From Ceratothoa steindachneri (taxonomy: Eukaryota; Arthropoda; Malacostraca; Isopoda; Cymothoidae): DNA of 64,000 nucleotides. Below are positions 1 to 11,136 of the stretch, piece by piece. The first letter of the stretch is position 1, and every line of letters starts with the position of its first letter. The stretch covers positions 174,332,294-174,396,293 of the forward strand of contig OZ018318.1 in NCBI GenBank assembly GCA_963969495.1. Reading direction: 5' to 3'. Below the pieces are notes generated by a model that did no database searches, was not told where the DNA came from, and worked only from the letters and a program-made list of their open reading frames with translations. The translations under genes were made by a program, and so were the position numbers.

Positions 1-20
1 TTTTAATTAGCTATTCATGG

Positions 21-397
21 GCGGAAATAGATACTTAGGAAGCATTCAAGTGAGTTGGGAACGGATTTATCTGAAACAGAAAGAAAGGAATCTATGAAGA
101 ATTTGTAGAAAACCATATCAAGGCTTACAAGATCATAGGATGTAACATATTCCTTAAAATCCACTTTTTGGACTCTCATTGAGACATTTTTCAGCGAACT
201 GTTGGGCAGTTAGTGAGGAACGTGGCAAAAGGTTTCCGTAAGATATTTCAGCCATTGTAAAGTTGTACCAGGATAAATGGAGCTCAACAATACTTGCAGA
301 CTATTGCTAGACAATGGTAATGGATAATTCTTCAGTCCACTATAAGCATCGCTCAACAATGCAGAGTGGATATGGAGTAGAGTTTAAAACATTATGA
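21..397 (+). pseudogene. Family W, C-terminal fragment (locus 1)
   Basis: The plus strand translates, across several stops and one frameshift, into the C-terminal part of a protein family that recurs on the minus strand near 18.0, 35.0 and 58.4 kb. Readable blocks are YEEFVENHIKAYKIIGCN, then LKIHFLDSH, then KLYQDKWSSTILADYC. The matching blocks in the other loci are GCNMSLKIYFFHSH and NMLADYCWCLKRD. In-frame stops occur at the codons for several residues, including the W of ADYCW, so this is a pseudogene. The fragment is cut by the window start. The position of the conserved acidic residue in the 'GE.FHQ' block reads K here, so a catalytic residue, if that is what it is, is lost. The function of the family is unknown to me; see the entry at 17992-18872 for the RNase H-like argument. 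Confidence 0.7.
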
Positions 398-2600
398 CAC
401 ATACTGTACGTTATAATAAAATAATTAAATATTACAACCTGCGTAACTTTAAACCTCTAGCCAATCAACATTTTGTAAGGTAATATTTGGATTCAGTGCA
501 TTAAAATACATAAGAATTATCTAATCTCCTTTATGAAGCACACAACTTTTCAAAAATGTTGACCAGTGAAATTTTAGTGTTTAAAATGGATGTTTTAGGG
601 GACCGATTAAAATCTATAACGGATTTATAATATCCATTACTTCTGACGAAGACGGAGTTGTGTTTAATTAAAAAATTATTTAGTTCTATTTTTAATGAAA
701 TGAGATTCTCTTTTTATGAGAAGGGTTTATTTCTATTAGGTCTGTATACGCTATACCCTATATTTTCTATTTATATATTAGTTATTAAAAGAAAATTTTC
801 ATATTTTAAAACCCCGCTAGTCAAAATAATGGCAAAAAAGACAGTCTGTAAAAGTTTGAATTGAAATGTTTGTTCCTCAAAATAAATGAGCGGGTTTAAT
901 TACTAACCCAACATAAATATTATTTACTCGTTTATCCGATATGAATCCCTATTGTAGCACATAATATATACTGTTATTATTTGGCAGTGCTGCTTACAAG
1001 ATTGTAAAAAGGGTATATTATATAGGTATACAGCGCATTCAGAAAATAATTGGGCTATTTTAATTTCTAACCTACTTTAAATCCAAGTTTGTTTGAGAAC
1101 ATTTTCTAATTCTTCCGCCTATTTTGTTATTAATAATTTTTTAAACACAATCTTAATAGAATTGCTTATCTATATAGATTTTTTCAATAAACTTACTCTC
1201 TTAAATGCTTACACCTCAGTCATTTCTTATTCTCTCTTTCATCATAAAAATGGCATTTGCGAATCTCTCCAGTTTCCTTTCACTATGTTTTTGGAATTCG
1301 CTACTTGCTCACATTTTCATTTCTGATTTTTTCCGGTGATTGACTGCAAAACAAAATTTTACAATTTCCTAGCTTTCATTTTTTTAAAATTTTACTATAA
1401 TCAATTAAGAACAGGCTATAAGAATAGATTTCGATACATTTTGTTGAGGCAAAACAAAACGTTAGAATGAATAAGACGCTTTCTTTCCTGAAAAAAGAAA
1501 TAAATGTCAATCTTATTAATTTCTTTAATGAAATGGAAAAAATCATATTTAGAACATGAACTATAACACACATTTATATTAAAGTGAACAATTAATTTCA
1601 AGAAAATGAAAACATATGTTTCAAGGAAGTAATAAAAGAGGATTTTTCTAGTAAAAGTGTTATTTTTGTGGTCATATTTCGGGTCACGTCCTGATTAATT
1701 AATTCGAACAAATTAAATGCCATTGATATAGATACCGTTTCAAATACTTTAGAGGAAATAACACGATATAACGATTTTAGGTTCATTAATAATGTGATAA
1801 TTAGGATGAGAATGATGTATATGGGCGATGGGAGAGAAAGCAGTGAGGTTGGGTGAAGTGGCGGTATGTGAGAGCGGGGTATATTGGGCCTCCTTAGTTA
1901 CAAGATGGATTCCAATAACTTCTTTAAAATGCACCCTATGCTCACATCGACGTAAATATAATCGGATTTCACTCACCGGACGGTAGTACATGTGCATTTA
2001 GGTAAACGGGATGTTTTCACCACATTTAGAGAAAACAAGGTCTGATTTACATGAGTTGGTTTGGTCACCAGTCAGGAAACAGCACAGCAATGATTTGGGC
2101 GTAGACCTATTTTCTTTAATTGTTTTTCTGGAATCAGGGGGACGAGAACCTTAATTCCTCTGATCCAGCAGCCTGTTCGAGTTTCTCTCCTTAGATAGTA
2201 TTATTGCAACGGAGTTTTGGTTGTGGTCCTAATTTATGTCTTAAATAGCCTCCTCGCCGTACAAATTTTGAGTGTGGTAAGGCATATTTGAAACTAGATT
2301 ATATTGAGGGCAATGGAGTGGAGTGAGTGTTGAGCTGTCATGATAAATTCAACAGCCATGACGTACTCAGTTTGTGAACGGATCTGGAGACATTTTCTGG
2401 TCAACTTGCCTTTTCACCTGCCTCTTTAATCAAAAGGTAAGAGGTAGAGAAGTGTTACAAAAGCAAGATTAACTGAGGAGGATATGATTAAAAAAAGGCT
2501 CGTGGGTTTGTCTTTATAAACCAGCCGTTTACAAATACATTTTAATGGAGACAGAATAAAAGTATAAACTAGAGGGCTTTTGATTTGCCAGATTAAAATG
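398..2600. other. AT-rich stretch without recognisable gene
   Basis: Short open frames here (658-864, 1093-1326, 1749-1997) are of low complexity, rich in F, I, L and K, and match no family I know. No terminal repeats, tRNA boxes or long repeats were seen. Confidence 0.5.
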
Positions 2601-2652
2601 TTAGGTTAAACATATATAAATGTACATATATATACAAACATATAAAAAGACA

Positions 2653-2786
<134 letters not shown>

Positions 2787-2787
2787 C

Positions 2788-4051
2788 TACAGTGCCTGCC
2801 AAAATAATGATCACCATGAGAATTTTACCTATTTTTTTACACACAATCAATATTTAAAGTATTTAGACCTATTCTATGTACATTCTCACCTTTTTGAAGG
2901 CCTCTGTGAGGTTTGGGATCAAGCCAGAATTATGACATTCGCCCTGATTTTTTGATCGAATTGAGATTCGGATCATTTTCCAGTACAATATAGAATAGCA
3001 GTTTTATTTTCGATTTTTGCCTTGTGACAAGGTGCCACAACGTGCATAAAGGTTATTTTCTCATGTAATGCCAGTGTCGGTGAAAGTTTTTCTTTTAGCA
3101 TGACTAAATATCATTCACCATTAATGGTTGTGTTTTTAAGAAGAAAAAATAAACTCCAACTACCAGAATAGCTAAAACAACCCCAAACAATCACACTTGA
3201 AGGGTCTTTCCTTTTCTTGAGAGCGTATTTATGATCCATCCTATCTAAGCCACGCGGGCGGCGCACCATCCTTGGAGAGTTTTTGAATGTTAAAAAGAGA
3301 ATTTACCACTAAAAGGAACCGTTTTCCAATCATTAACAGGCCAATTGATGTGCGTTTTACAAAATTCTACTGTTTTCGGGCGCATTTCGGCCAGTAAGAA
3401 AGGTTTCTTGGCAGCAACCCAAGATGGCAACCCTAGATTCTTTCGCAGCCTATGTCGAATTTTACTCTCAGCTAAAAAATATTTAAGCAAATTTTGATGC
3501 TCATACTTAATTTATTTTGCCGTTATTATTGGTTTTATTAACAATGTTTGATTGCTTTATCACTACGTAAATTTGACCTTCTAGGTCTTCCAATATTACT
3601 TTTTCGGATTGTAGTACCAGAAACATCATCATTTATATTGCGGGAAACTCATAAATTTACAGTACTTTGATATATTTCTGAATGTTCTGCAATTTGTCTT
3701 GATGATTTTTCTAGCTTTATTTAGTGCAACAATAGCAACTCTTTGGTCACTTGATAGTTGTTTCTTCGCAGCCCTTATAGTCGTCTTTGAAATCCAGCAC
3801 TGTTAGGGCAAAGAGGTGTAATTTTGTCAACACATAGTATGCGCTCTAAAATTGACCACAAGTCCACTCACAACTGATGATAGCAGCCAACTGAAGACAC
3901 ACAGTATCATCACGCCACATGAATGCTCCACAAATTCTCAGTTCACTTCAAGTCTATATCTACATTAGAAAATATTTTAAAACTTTCTGAAATATTTAAA
4001 AAATATGTATATGTGTTATAGATTTTAATTGTATTTTTTGCCAGCACTGTA
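2788..4051 (-). mobile_element. Decayed Tc1-type DNA transposon
   Basis: The left end reads TACAGTGCCTGCCAAAA and the inverted right end reads TACAGTGCTGGCAAAAAA, typical Tc1 termini with TA at each edge. The minus strand gives a broken Tc1 transposase. The N-terminal helix-turn-helix part (about 3780-3550) reads SRQIAEHSEIYQSTVNL and is followed by a GRPRRS linker. Next comes an open segment at 3290-3490 with AAKKPFLLAEMR and CKTHINWPVNDWKTVPFSG. Then VIVWGCFSYSG and FMHVVAPCHKAK follow. In the last block the aspartate expected after FMQ is replaced by V, so the second catalytic acid is lost. The sequence between this block and the left end is short and full of stops, so the third acid region appears deleted. 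Stops and shifts are frequent, so this copy cannot encode a working enzyme. Confidence 0.88.
3000..3790 (-). pseudogene. Tc1 transposase remnant
   Basis: Broken coding part of the element at 2788-4051. The longest open piece is 66 codons (3290-3490), which by family comparison lies between the DNA-binding half and the first catalytic acid (the DESKF-like block, here degraded to PFSGKFSF). So the first aspartate is also missing, in addition to the D-to-V change in the second block. Identification rests on block order and the WGCFSYSG and APCH motifs, not on a full-length alignment. Confidence 0.82.
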
Positions 4052-4389
4052 TATATACGGGCTAGTAAAGATAGCAAAAGTGGAGATTGGAAATACAAAT
4101 CAGGTGGTTTTAGTTTGAGTGTTGTTTGCAGAACAAAAATGCTTTGGGGAAACGGATAAGAGCGAAATTTTCATTCAGAATAGTCCTGCTTCGGAGATTT
4201 TTCTTCTTATTCCCAAATTACATCTGGAGATAGGTCTTGATTTGTCGAAGTGCATAGGATAGGTAACGATTATAGAGTGCTTTGGATCCTAGAGAGTTTA
4301 TTTTACAGGTGAAGTTCACCACAGTGTCCGGAGATTCTAAGGGATTGCAAAAACGGTCCGTTTTACCGCAGCTACCACATGAGATAATA

Positions 4390-5763
4390 CACAGGGTGAT
4401 TCCCCCACCAGAACGGGCCCAAAGTTTCGATAGGCTTCATTTGGTAATTTTCTGCAAAGATTCAATGATACTTTGATCATAACTAGTTTATTGTTTAAAA
4501 GAACATCATATCAAAACATAAGAGTCTTTCGACTTTTCTTCTTTATTCTAGAGCACGTGTTTGAGATGACCTCCATTTAGCTCTGTCCATTTCTTGAGGC
4601 GCAGCACAAAGGTGTCCATGACGTCCTTACAAACCGACCGACTAATGGCTCTGATCTTTTCCCCGATGGCTTCCTTGAGCTCCCTAATGGTCCTGAGTCT
4701 CCCTGCGTACACTCTCTTTAAGGTAGCCCCAGAGAAAGAAATTTGGGAGGATTAGGTCTGGGCTGTGAGGTGCCCACTCCAAATCACTTTTGAGACTGAT
4801 CACACGGCCATCAATGTTCTCTTTCAGCCAATCTTGAGAGAGGTTTGTAGTTTAAAAGCTTGCTTCATTTCGTTGGAACCAGAACTTTTCGATAAGCCAC
4901 GGGAACAAGGTATGCAGCTCCCACTTGAAGGTTTTGAGGGCCTCAACATACCGCTTCTTGGTGACTGTCACTTTCGCGCCAGATTCCTGGAAGAAGAATG
5001 GTCCGAGGATGCCTCTAGCTGAGATTGTAGTCCATACCGTGCACTTAGGTGAGTGTATGTGCTTGCTGGTTACCTCATTGGGTCTACAGGTCTCGCGAGA
5101 AGACATTTTTCTTTGAGTTTACCTCTCCTTCAAGATAGAAATGAGCTTCATCTGAGGTCCAAAGGAGGTTAAGGAAAATTGGGGTCTCCTGAATCTCCTC
5201 CAGTATTTTGAATGCCATAACCTTTCTCTGCTCCTTGTCTGAGGCTATAAAGGTCTGTTTCGTCTGTATTATGTATGCGTAGGCCTTAACATTCATTACT
5301 AGCCCTCTCGTGCAAGTCTCACAAGATATACTGAGGGCTTTCTTCGCTTGCTCATAGGTAGAGCGTTTTGGACTCTGCTGAACTGACTCTCTCACGTTCT
5401 CGACCAGCTCAGCTGTACGATTCCTGGGGCGTCCTTAATAACTTAAACGGTTATCACTGGCTGCATTGAGGTCCTTTACTGTCATATAGTTCCAGAAGTA
5501 GTTCACCTAGTCCTAATTCTGCTCTTAGAGGGGCCTTTTTACATTCAAACTGATGCACGAGAGTGCCCTTCACTTTCTTGAACCAGCCTGTCTTGTAGTA
5601 ATGTTTGATGCAGTATATTCTTTGCTGGAGCTTTCATTGAGATCTAGTTGTGTTCACAGGTGTTTTTTCTGTCATGTCCTGCAAAGTAAGGATGAGTATT
5701 GAATGAATGAAGGATATATCACAAAAATTGTGTGCAGGCCCGTTTTGGGGGGGTCATCCTGTA
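4390..5763 (-). mobile_element. IS630/mariner-superfamily transposon with intact termini
   Basis: The left end CACAGGGTGATTCCCCCACC and the inverted right end TACAGGATGACCCCCCCAAA are near-matching terminal inverted repeats continuing to a shared ACGGGCC. They are flanked by TA on both sides (4388-4389 and 5764-5765). The length of 1374 bp suits a single-gene transposon. The interior holds one minus-strand transposase pseudogene. The element type, with a helix-turn-helix followed by GRPRNRTAE and an FFLWGYLKE block, is one I know as common in arthropod genomes. The superfamily is clear, the subfamily is not named here. Confidence 0.88.
4545..5690 (-). pseudogene. Transposase pseudogene of the 4390-5763 element
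   Basis: Reading on the minus strand in order, the N-terminal helix-turn-helix gives IYCIKHYYKTGWFKKVKG near 5630-5570. The linker GRPRNRTAELVENVRESVQQ spans about 5430-5370. A long open piece (5084-5395, 103 codons) ends in LLWTSDEAHFYLEGEVNS, the first catalytic D block. A second open piece (4852-5106) contains PKCTVWTTISARGILGPFFF and ALKTFKWELHTLFPW. The C-terminal block near 4795-4745 reads WAPHSPDLILPNFFLWGYLK. In relatives this last block is PPDFFLW, so the third catalytic aspartate is N here. The second acid block (MQDGA-like) is not found and is probably lost around 4850. Several frameshifts separate the pieces. The gene is inactive. Confidence 0.85.
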
Positions 5764-5765
5764 TA

Positions 5766-8700
5766 ATCCTGATTCGTTAGGGACGGAGAGGAGGGCTTAT
5801 GGTGATGAAATATTTCAAGAGTAAATGCGTGGAATTTCAATTTGAGAGGGTTTTATGTTTTTGATTTTTAAATAAAAAGGTAGCGACATATATTGCGAAG
5901 TGGAGAGTTTGTGGCGTTGCTTAATGGCAAGATAAAAAGTCTCCCGGGCCTTCTGGTGGAAGCTTTTAATTAAACATAGAGGATAGTGTTGAAGTAAGAA
6001 ATGATTAATTTCTTCAATTCATCTTGAAGACGAATAAGATCATAAATCTTGCATTATTGGAGAAATTTTTGCTGGAAGGTCGTAGTCATTGGAGAAAAGA
6101 GATGAAGATATGATAGTAGTTGCGTCGGTTTACGATATTCTGAGAAGGACGGGCCGCCAGAGTTTATTATCACTTTGACGTGGAGTAATGGTAGTACATT
6201 TTCTGATTCCGACTGAACCTTAAAGTGGAGAGTGCGAACGATTTCAAACCATTTCCCTTGAATCTCTTTAAGGATTGACAAGCTCTGGGGGAAGTATGCC
6301 CTTGGTCTTGGAGGCTCAATGGGCAATGTCACGTCACTATCTTATTTGGGTGGGCTTTTAAGACTGGAGAACTAGTGACCTCTAACAATCCTCGGTGTAG
6401 AGTACAAACGGACAAAATAAAAATACATAATAGTAAGGATAAGTCAAAGAATATACAATGTAGCAGACAACTCCTGCTACATTTGTCGCGGGATGACCTT
6501 TGCATCACCCAACCCCTGTATTACTTTTATTGTTAGAAAGGCCAAAATTGTGGAATTTCCCTTCCCCAATGGTGTGACAGGAAGAGGAAAGGAATGCCTT
6601 TTGCTGTTTCAATGAGGAGGCAACTTTAAACAGTCCATATCAACCGAATTCGAATGTATGAACTTTTAGACCTATTACCCTATTTTCGCCCTTGAGAGTT
6701 CAATGGCTAAGAGCCTTTGGGTAACGGAACAAAATTCACGCCTGACACGGTCTGGCAGACCTACCTTGTCAAACATTAATCTTGCCACAACCAAAGTGCA
6801 TTTCATGTTAGCTTATAATAAATTGAGTCCCTCTTAGTTATAAAAAAAAATTTCAAATAGAAAGAGATGAAATATGCGCTATATATTTAACGCGTTCTTT
6901 CGTTATACGTATGTTGACACAAATAAACAGGTATATCTCAGATTTTATAAAGCAATGATATTACGAGTGTCTTAAATTGATTTCCAGACCTTTTTCAATT
7001 TGTTATTTTCGCTCACTTTATTTATTTATTTTTTATATTTATATTTTTCACATAATATCATTTGATGACAGAAACTAAATTTTTAATGAGTTCTTTAAGA
7101 AAATGGGGTATCGAATATGCTAAAACAGCAGTGACTGTATCTACATACTATATGTATACATATACAGCATATGCAAATTTTTCTTCTATACTTTCAGAAA
7201 TGAGTGCCCATTTTTATTAGACGAATTACTTTTGTGAGTAAACGATAAGATAGAAAAAGAGATGAGGTCTAAGAAATGGCGTTGATAGAGTAATCATGAA
7301 TGCAAGCATGTATTAATGTAGAACGGAATATGGAATATAATCTACTAAATGACAAGTGAAGTAATACTAGTTAAAGGTCAGTTGATTATTATCTACTTTG
7401 AGAACCAGGACATGGAGGAGGCCATTCGCGCAATGAGTTAAGCATAGATGATTATCTTTTGTCTTTTATACCACTAAATCACACATGACGTTTGGCACAT
7501 AAGTCTATTTTAGAAAATAGAAAAAGCATCGATTTAGACCCAATAATACAAAATAAATGGAAAACGTGTTCAAGAGTAACAAATATCTCGATAAAAATAA
7601 CTTAGAGATGTAGAAAGAAGAAATTATATAAACGATAATTTAGTTTAATAAGAATAAAAATTACATTTATGATTAATTGGTTAGTGGGAGACAGCAGTAA
7701 GGCTTTCTTCTTCTTCTTCCCTCACCTGTTCTCTCCCTCCCTCTAGCGCCCCTTCTATTAATTTCATTGGCAACAACAAAGTGAGCGACTAAGTTTTCCT
7801 TAATGACCGGCAGATAACAGCACGAACGGAATTTAATAGAAGAAAAAGGAATTCAAAATTAAAAAAAATAAACCCAAAAAAGATAATGCGCTTAACCGAT
7901 CGTCAAGAGTGCAATTTTTCGCTGCATCAGCAGAAACATCATCATAACAGGACAGGGACTCGCATTTACCAACGCAATGTAATCCAATCATAGATTTACA
8001 TCATAGGGAGATCAAGGTAACATTATGAGTGCCGGTTCCCAGTCAGAAGTAAACTTATGAGGGTTAATGTGCTGTAACAATTTAACATTCTAGTATTAAT
8101 ATCAAGGAAAGATCAACAAATGTATGTGACAAATGAAATTCTGAGATTCTATGCCAGGTTAATATCAAATTATCATTTCTGCTACTAAATTAAATCTCAA
8201 AATATGTCCAGGCCATATAAGTGACACGCACAGAGGTTAAATTTTAACATACTAGTCGCAGTGGCAAGTGATAAGCTAATTTACTAAGGAAAGTACCTTG
8301 TTCAAGTTATATTGCAGGACTTAGTGCCAAAGAATAAGTAAATATTTTGAACTCCGGTGTCATGTGGGATATCGAGAAAGAGGTGAGAATTGAATATTCA
8401 AACTTTAAGGAATTAATTTTATTGTCGGAAATTAGATTATGATTGTGCATAAAGAAGTCTTTCAATTCCTTTTCGGTTTCCTTTTCATTACCAATGTTCT
8501 CAAGAATAACGATATATTTCCTTTTCTTTTATATTTTTTTCCGAACTTATGCCCTGATTGTTCATGTTCTCTCTCTTTCCTTTATTTATTTCTTCACTTT
8601 TTTTATTGCTCTCTTTTTAGTAAGCGTTCTAATTTGGATTTCTTAAATAGATAAGTTTTTTAGATCGACAAACAAGAATTTAATGAAAGTATATAACATG

Positions 8701-9430
8701 AATGTAAGAGAACAAGGAAATATTTGAAAGCAAAAAGCTTTTGATTCAATTAAAGAGTAATGTGCGCAACGATGATATGCGGTTAAAACAGCTCTGGTTT
8801 GCTGGGATACAAGGGGCTGTTAAATAAAAAAAAAACAATTTAACATCCATATAATCATGTACTACCACCTTCACAGGGCACGCACGGGGCAGGGGTCACG
8901 CACTCGTCTGGCTACGCTATAGTAACTGCATACTATCGCTGCGAATCTCAAATGTCACATATAGCGTGGAAACTCTGGTGGGAGAAAAGGATCCCATGTC
9001 AAATGTGAACGTTAAAATACCCAATTGATATATGTCTTTTTATGGTTATTATATTGGTACATTGATTACAGCAGCTCTTCACGGGCTGCATGAGCTATAC
9101 CTAAGATATATACATATTAAATTAATTAAATGAGAAATAATTTTCGAGAAACTGAATTTTATTATCCATTAATTCCACATATTTTAACTATAGCCGTATT
9201 TAGTATAATAAAATAGGAAAGGATAGTGAAAAATAATATACTACAAACATATTTTTATTCAACTTTCAGCAACATACGAGTATAAGTATATAAATTCGAC
9301 AAAACATCCTTTAATCCTTTGAAATGATAGTAAGATATAAAAATATTATCCCTTGGATTTTAGACATTCTATGTTATAGACATACGAGTATTTTCATTGA
9401 GGTATAATTTTTTAAAAATGTGTTCTTTTA
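5766..9430. other. Non-coding AT-rich stretch
   Basis: No gene recognised. A minus-strand open frame of 92 codons at 6054-6332 has balanced composition but matches no family I know. A short CTT-rich tract lies near 7702-7722. Overlapping hydrophobic frames at 8439-8654 come from a pyrimidine-rich stretch. Confidence 0.5.
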
Positions 9431-11136
9431 TTAAAGAAAAGGCTGATATTGTTTGGACTCTGACAGCTTTTCAATATTTGGCTGCATCTTAGTTTTTGAC
9501 ACCCTCAGGATTGAAGTAAGGTTATCATTAGTCAAATAGTTTCTGTATTTGGATTTGTTTAAGCTTTGTAGGCTAAATGTTTGCTCACAGATTTAGGTTG
9601 AGCCAAATAAACTTGCGTATTTAAGTGCTTTGTTGTACAAATAGAGATACTCTTCTTTTAGTGAGCATTTATAGAAATTGAGTAAATTTATTTCTTTGTA
9701 AATTTCTTTCAGCTCTAATTGCGCCTCTGTTTCACATTCTTCTGGATACGCATTGGGAGGATTTTCAAAGACCTATAGTGATTTTTCTAACTTCCTGATA
9801 TTTATAAATCTGCTTAAAAAAACATTTTGAAGTTCTTCAACTTTCGTTACGTATAAATCTGTCTTGTGGACAGCTCCAGATTTCTCTATCATAGATTTAT
9901 GTGGCGGAAAATGCCCAAGTTCTCCTTCAAGGATAGAGGATTTGAGTAATTTGAGTTTTGGTTCAAAACCAAAAATCTAGCTAGCAAGTTCTGATACAAC
10001 CTGATATTTTCCTTGGAGCTTGTTATTTAACACATTTATTTGATGAGTAATGTCAACCAGTAAAGCTAACTCACTCATTCAACATTTTCCAGCTCTGGGA
10101 GAGTCTTGTTTTTATCATTGAGCAATATAATGATTTCATCTAAAAGAGAAAGAAATATCTGTAATGTTTTTTCATTACTCAGCCACCTAATCTCTGAGTA
10201 GTATATCACATATTTGTATTCTGCTTCTATTTCGTTAAAAAATAATTTGAACTGGCGATAATTGAAAGCTCAGGATCTTATGAAATTCACAGTAGAAATT
10301 ACGATGTCCATCACGTCAGTAAAGCCCAAATGCTTGCCACATAAATTTTGCTGGTGCAAAATACAATGAATTTTAATAAGTTCCCTGTCATTCTCCAGTT
10401 GTTCTTCAATCAAGGAAACCATACCGCATTTTTTTAAAAACATATTCGGAGCTCCATCACTAGTAACCTCAACTAATGCTTTCAAATTCATTCCAATATT
10501 ATTGAGATTTTTTAATATGCAATTTGGTATATCCCTTCCGTTTGTTTGTCCTTTGAGATAACTTATGCCAATTAACTCTTCACAAACACATCTTACAAAT
10601 ACCAATAGTTGCGCAGTAGACGATAAATCTCTTGATTCATCTGTAGCTATGAAAAAATATTTAAAGCCTCGTGTTTTTTCCTTCAATTAACCGAAGATGT
10701 CACTGCACAAAAAACAGATTTCACGTTGCCTTGTGTTTCTACTTAAGCTGAGATTTTCAAAGGTTTTTGCCTCATTGGGACAAAGCTTATTTACAGCAAT
10801 CAATATACATTCCTTAACAAAATCCTCTATTGAATTCACGTTAGCTATCTTAGTTGACTCTGTTAGTTTTTTCAACGGTTCAGCATTTTCGATCAAGCGT
10901 TGTAACTTTTGTTGTCTAAGTTCGCCTGTTAAATTTTTATAATCCTTATGGTTCGTCATATAATACTTTTTTAAATTTTATTCCTTTGGAACACCAATAA
11001 AAGTGTAGCAAATTAAACACATAGTATTTTTTAACCTATTTTCTATGAAAAAATATTTATTACTCCAAACTTCTTGAAAATGTCTATTCTCATCTTCAAG
11101 CTTTCTTTTAATTTTAACGTTAGATGTTCCAGCCAT
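9431..11136 (-). pseudogene. hAT transposase pseudogene, GTF2IRD2/ZBED type
   Basis: A minus-strand reading from an ATG at 11136 to a TAA at 9431 covers all parts of a hAT transposase of the GTF2IRD2/ZBED5-like group. The N-terminus has a BED-like zinc finger: CLIC, then PKE-stop-NLKKYYMTNHKDY, where the first His of the usual RHYxTxH reads Y and a Tyr codon has become TAA. The next part (10687-10959) ends in NLSLSRNT. The catalytic core (10270-10686) has FFIATDESRD (first D), VEVTSDGAPNM (second D) and IKIHCILHQQNLCGKHLGF. Then follow NYRQF, SEIRWLSNEKTL, KLQGKYQVVSEL, and the C-terminal dimerisation block CEQTFSLQSLNKSKYRN ending in NLTSILRVSKTKMQPN. There are at least four in-frame stops and one frameshift near 10060, so it is dead. 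Length fits a full-length gene with small deletions. No clear terminal repeats were found. Confidence 0.9.

Noticed and set aside
6054..6332. Minus-strand 92-codon frame of balanced composition
   Set aside because: No motif, no splice partner and no repeat; kept only as a remark.
8439..8654. Two overlapping hydrophobic plus-strand frames resembling membrane proteins
   Set aside because: Pyrimidine-rich low-complexity DNA gives F/L/S-rich frames by chance; two frames are open at once and no family is recognised.
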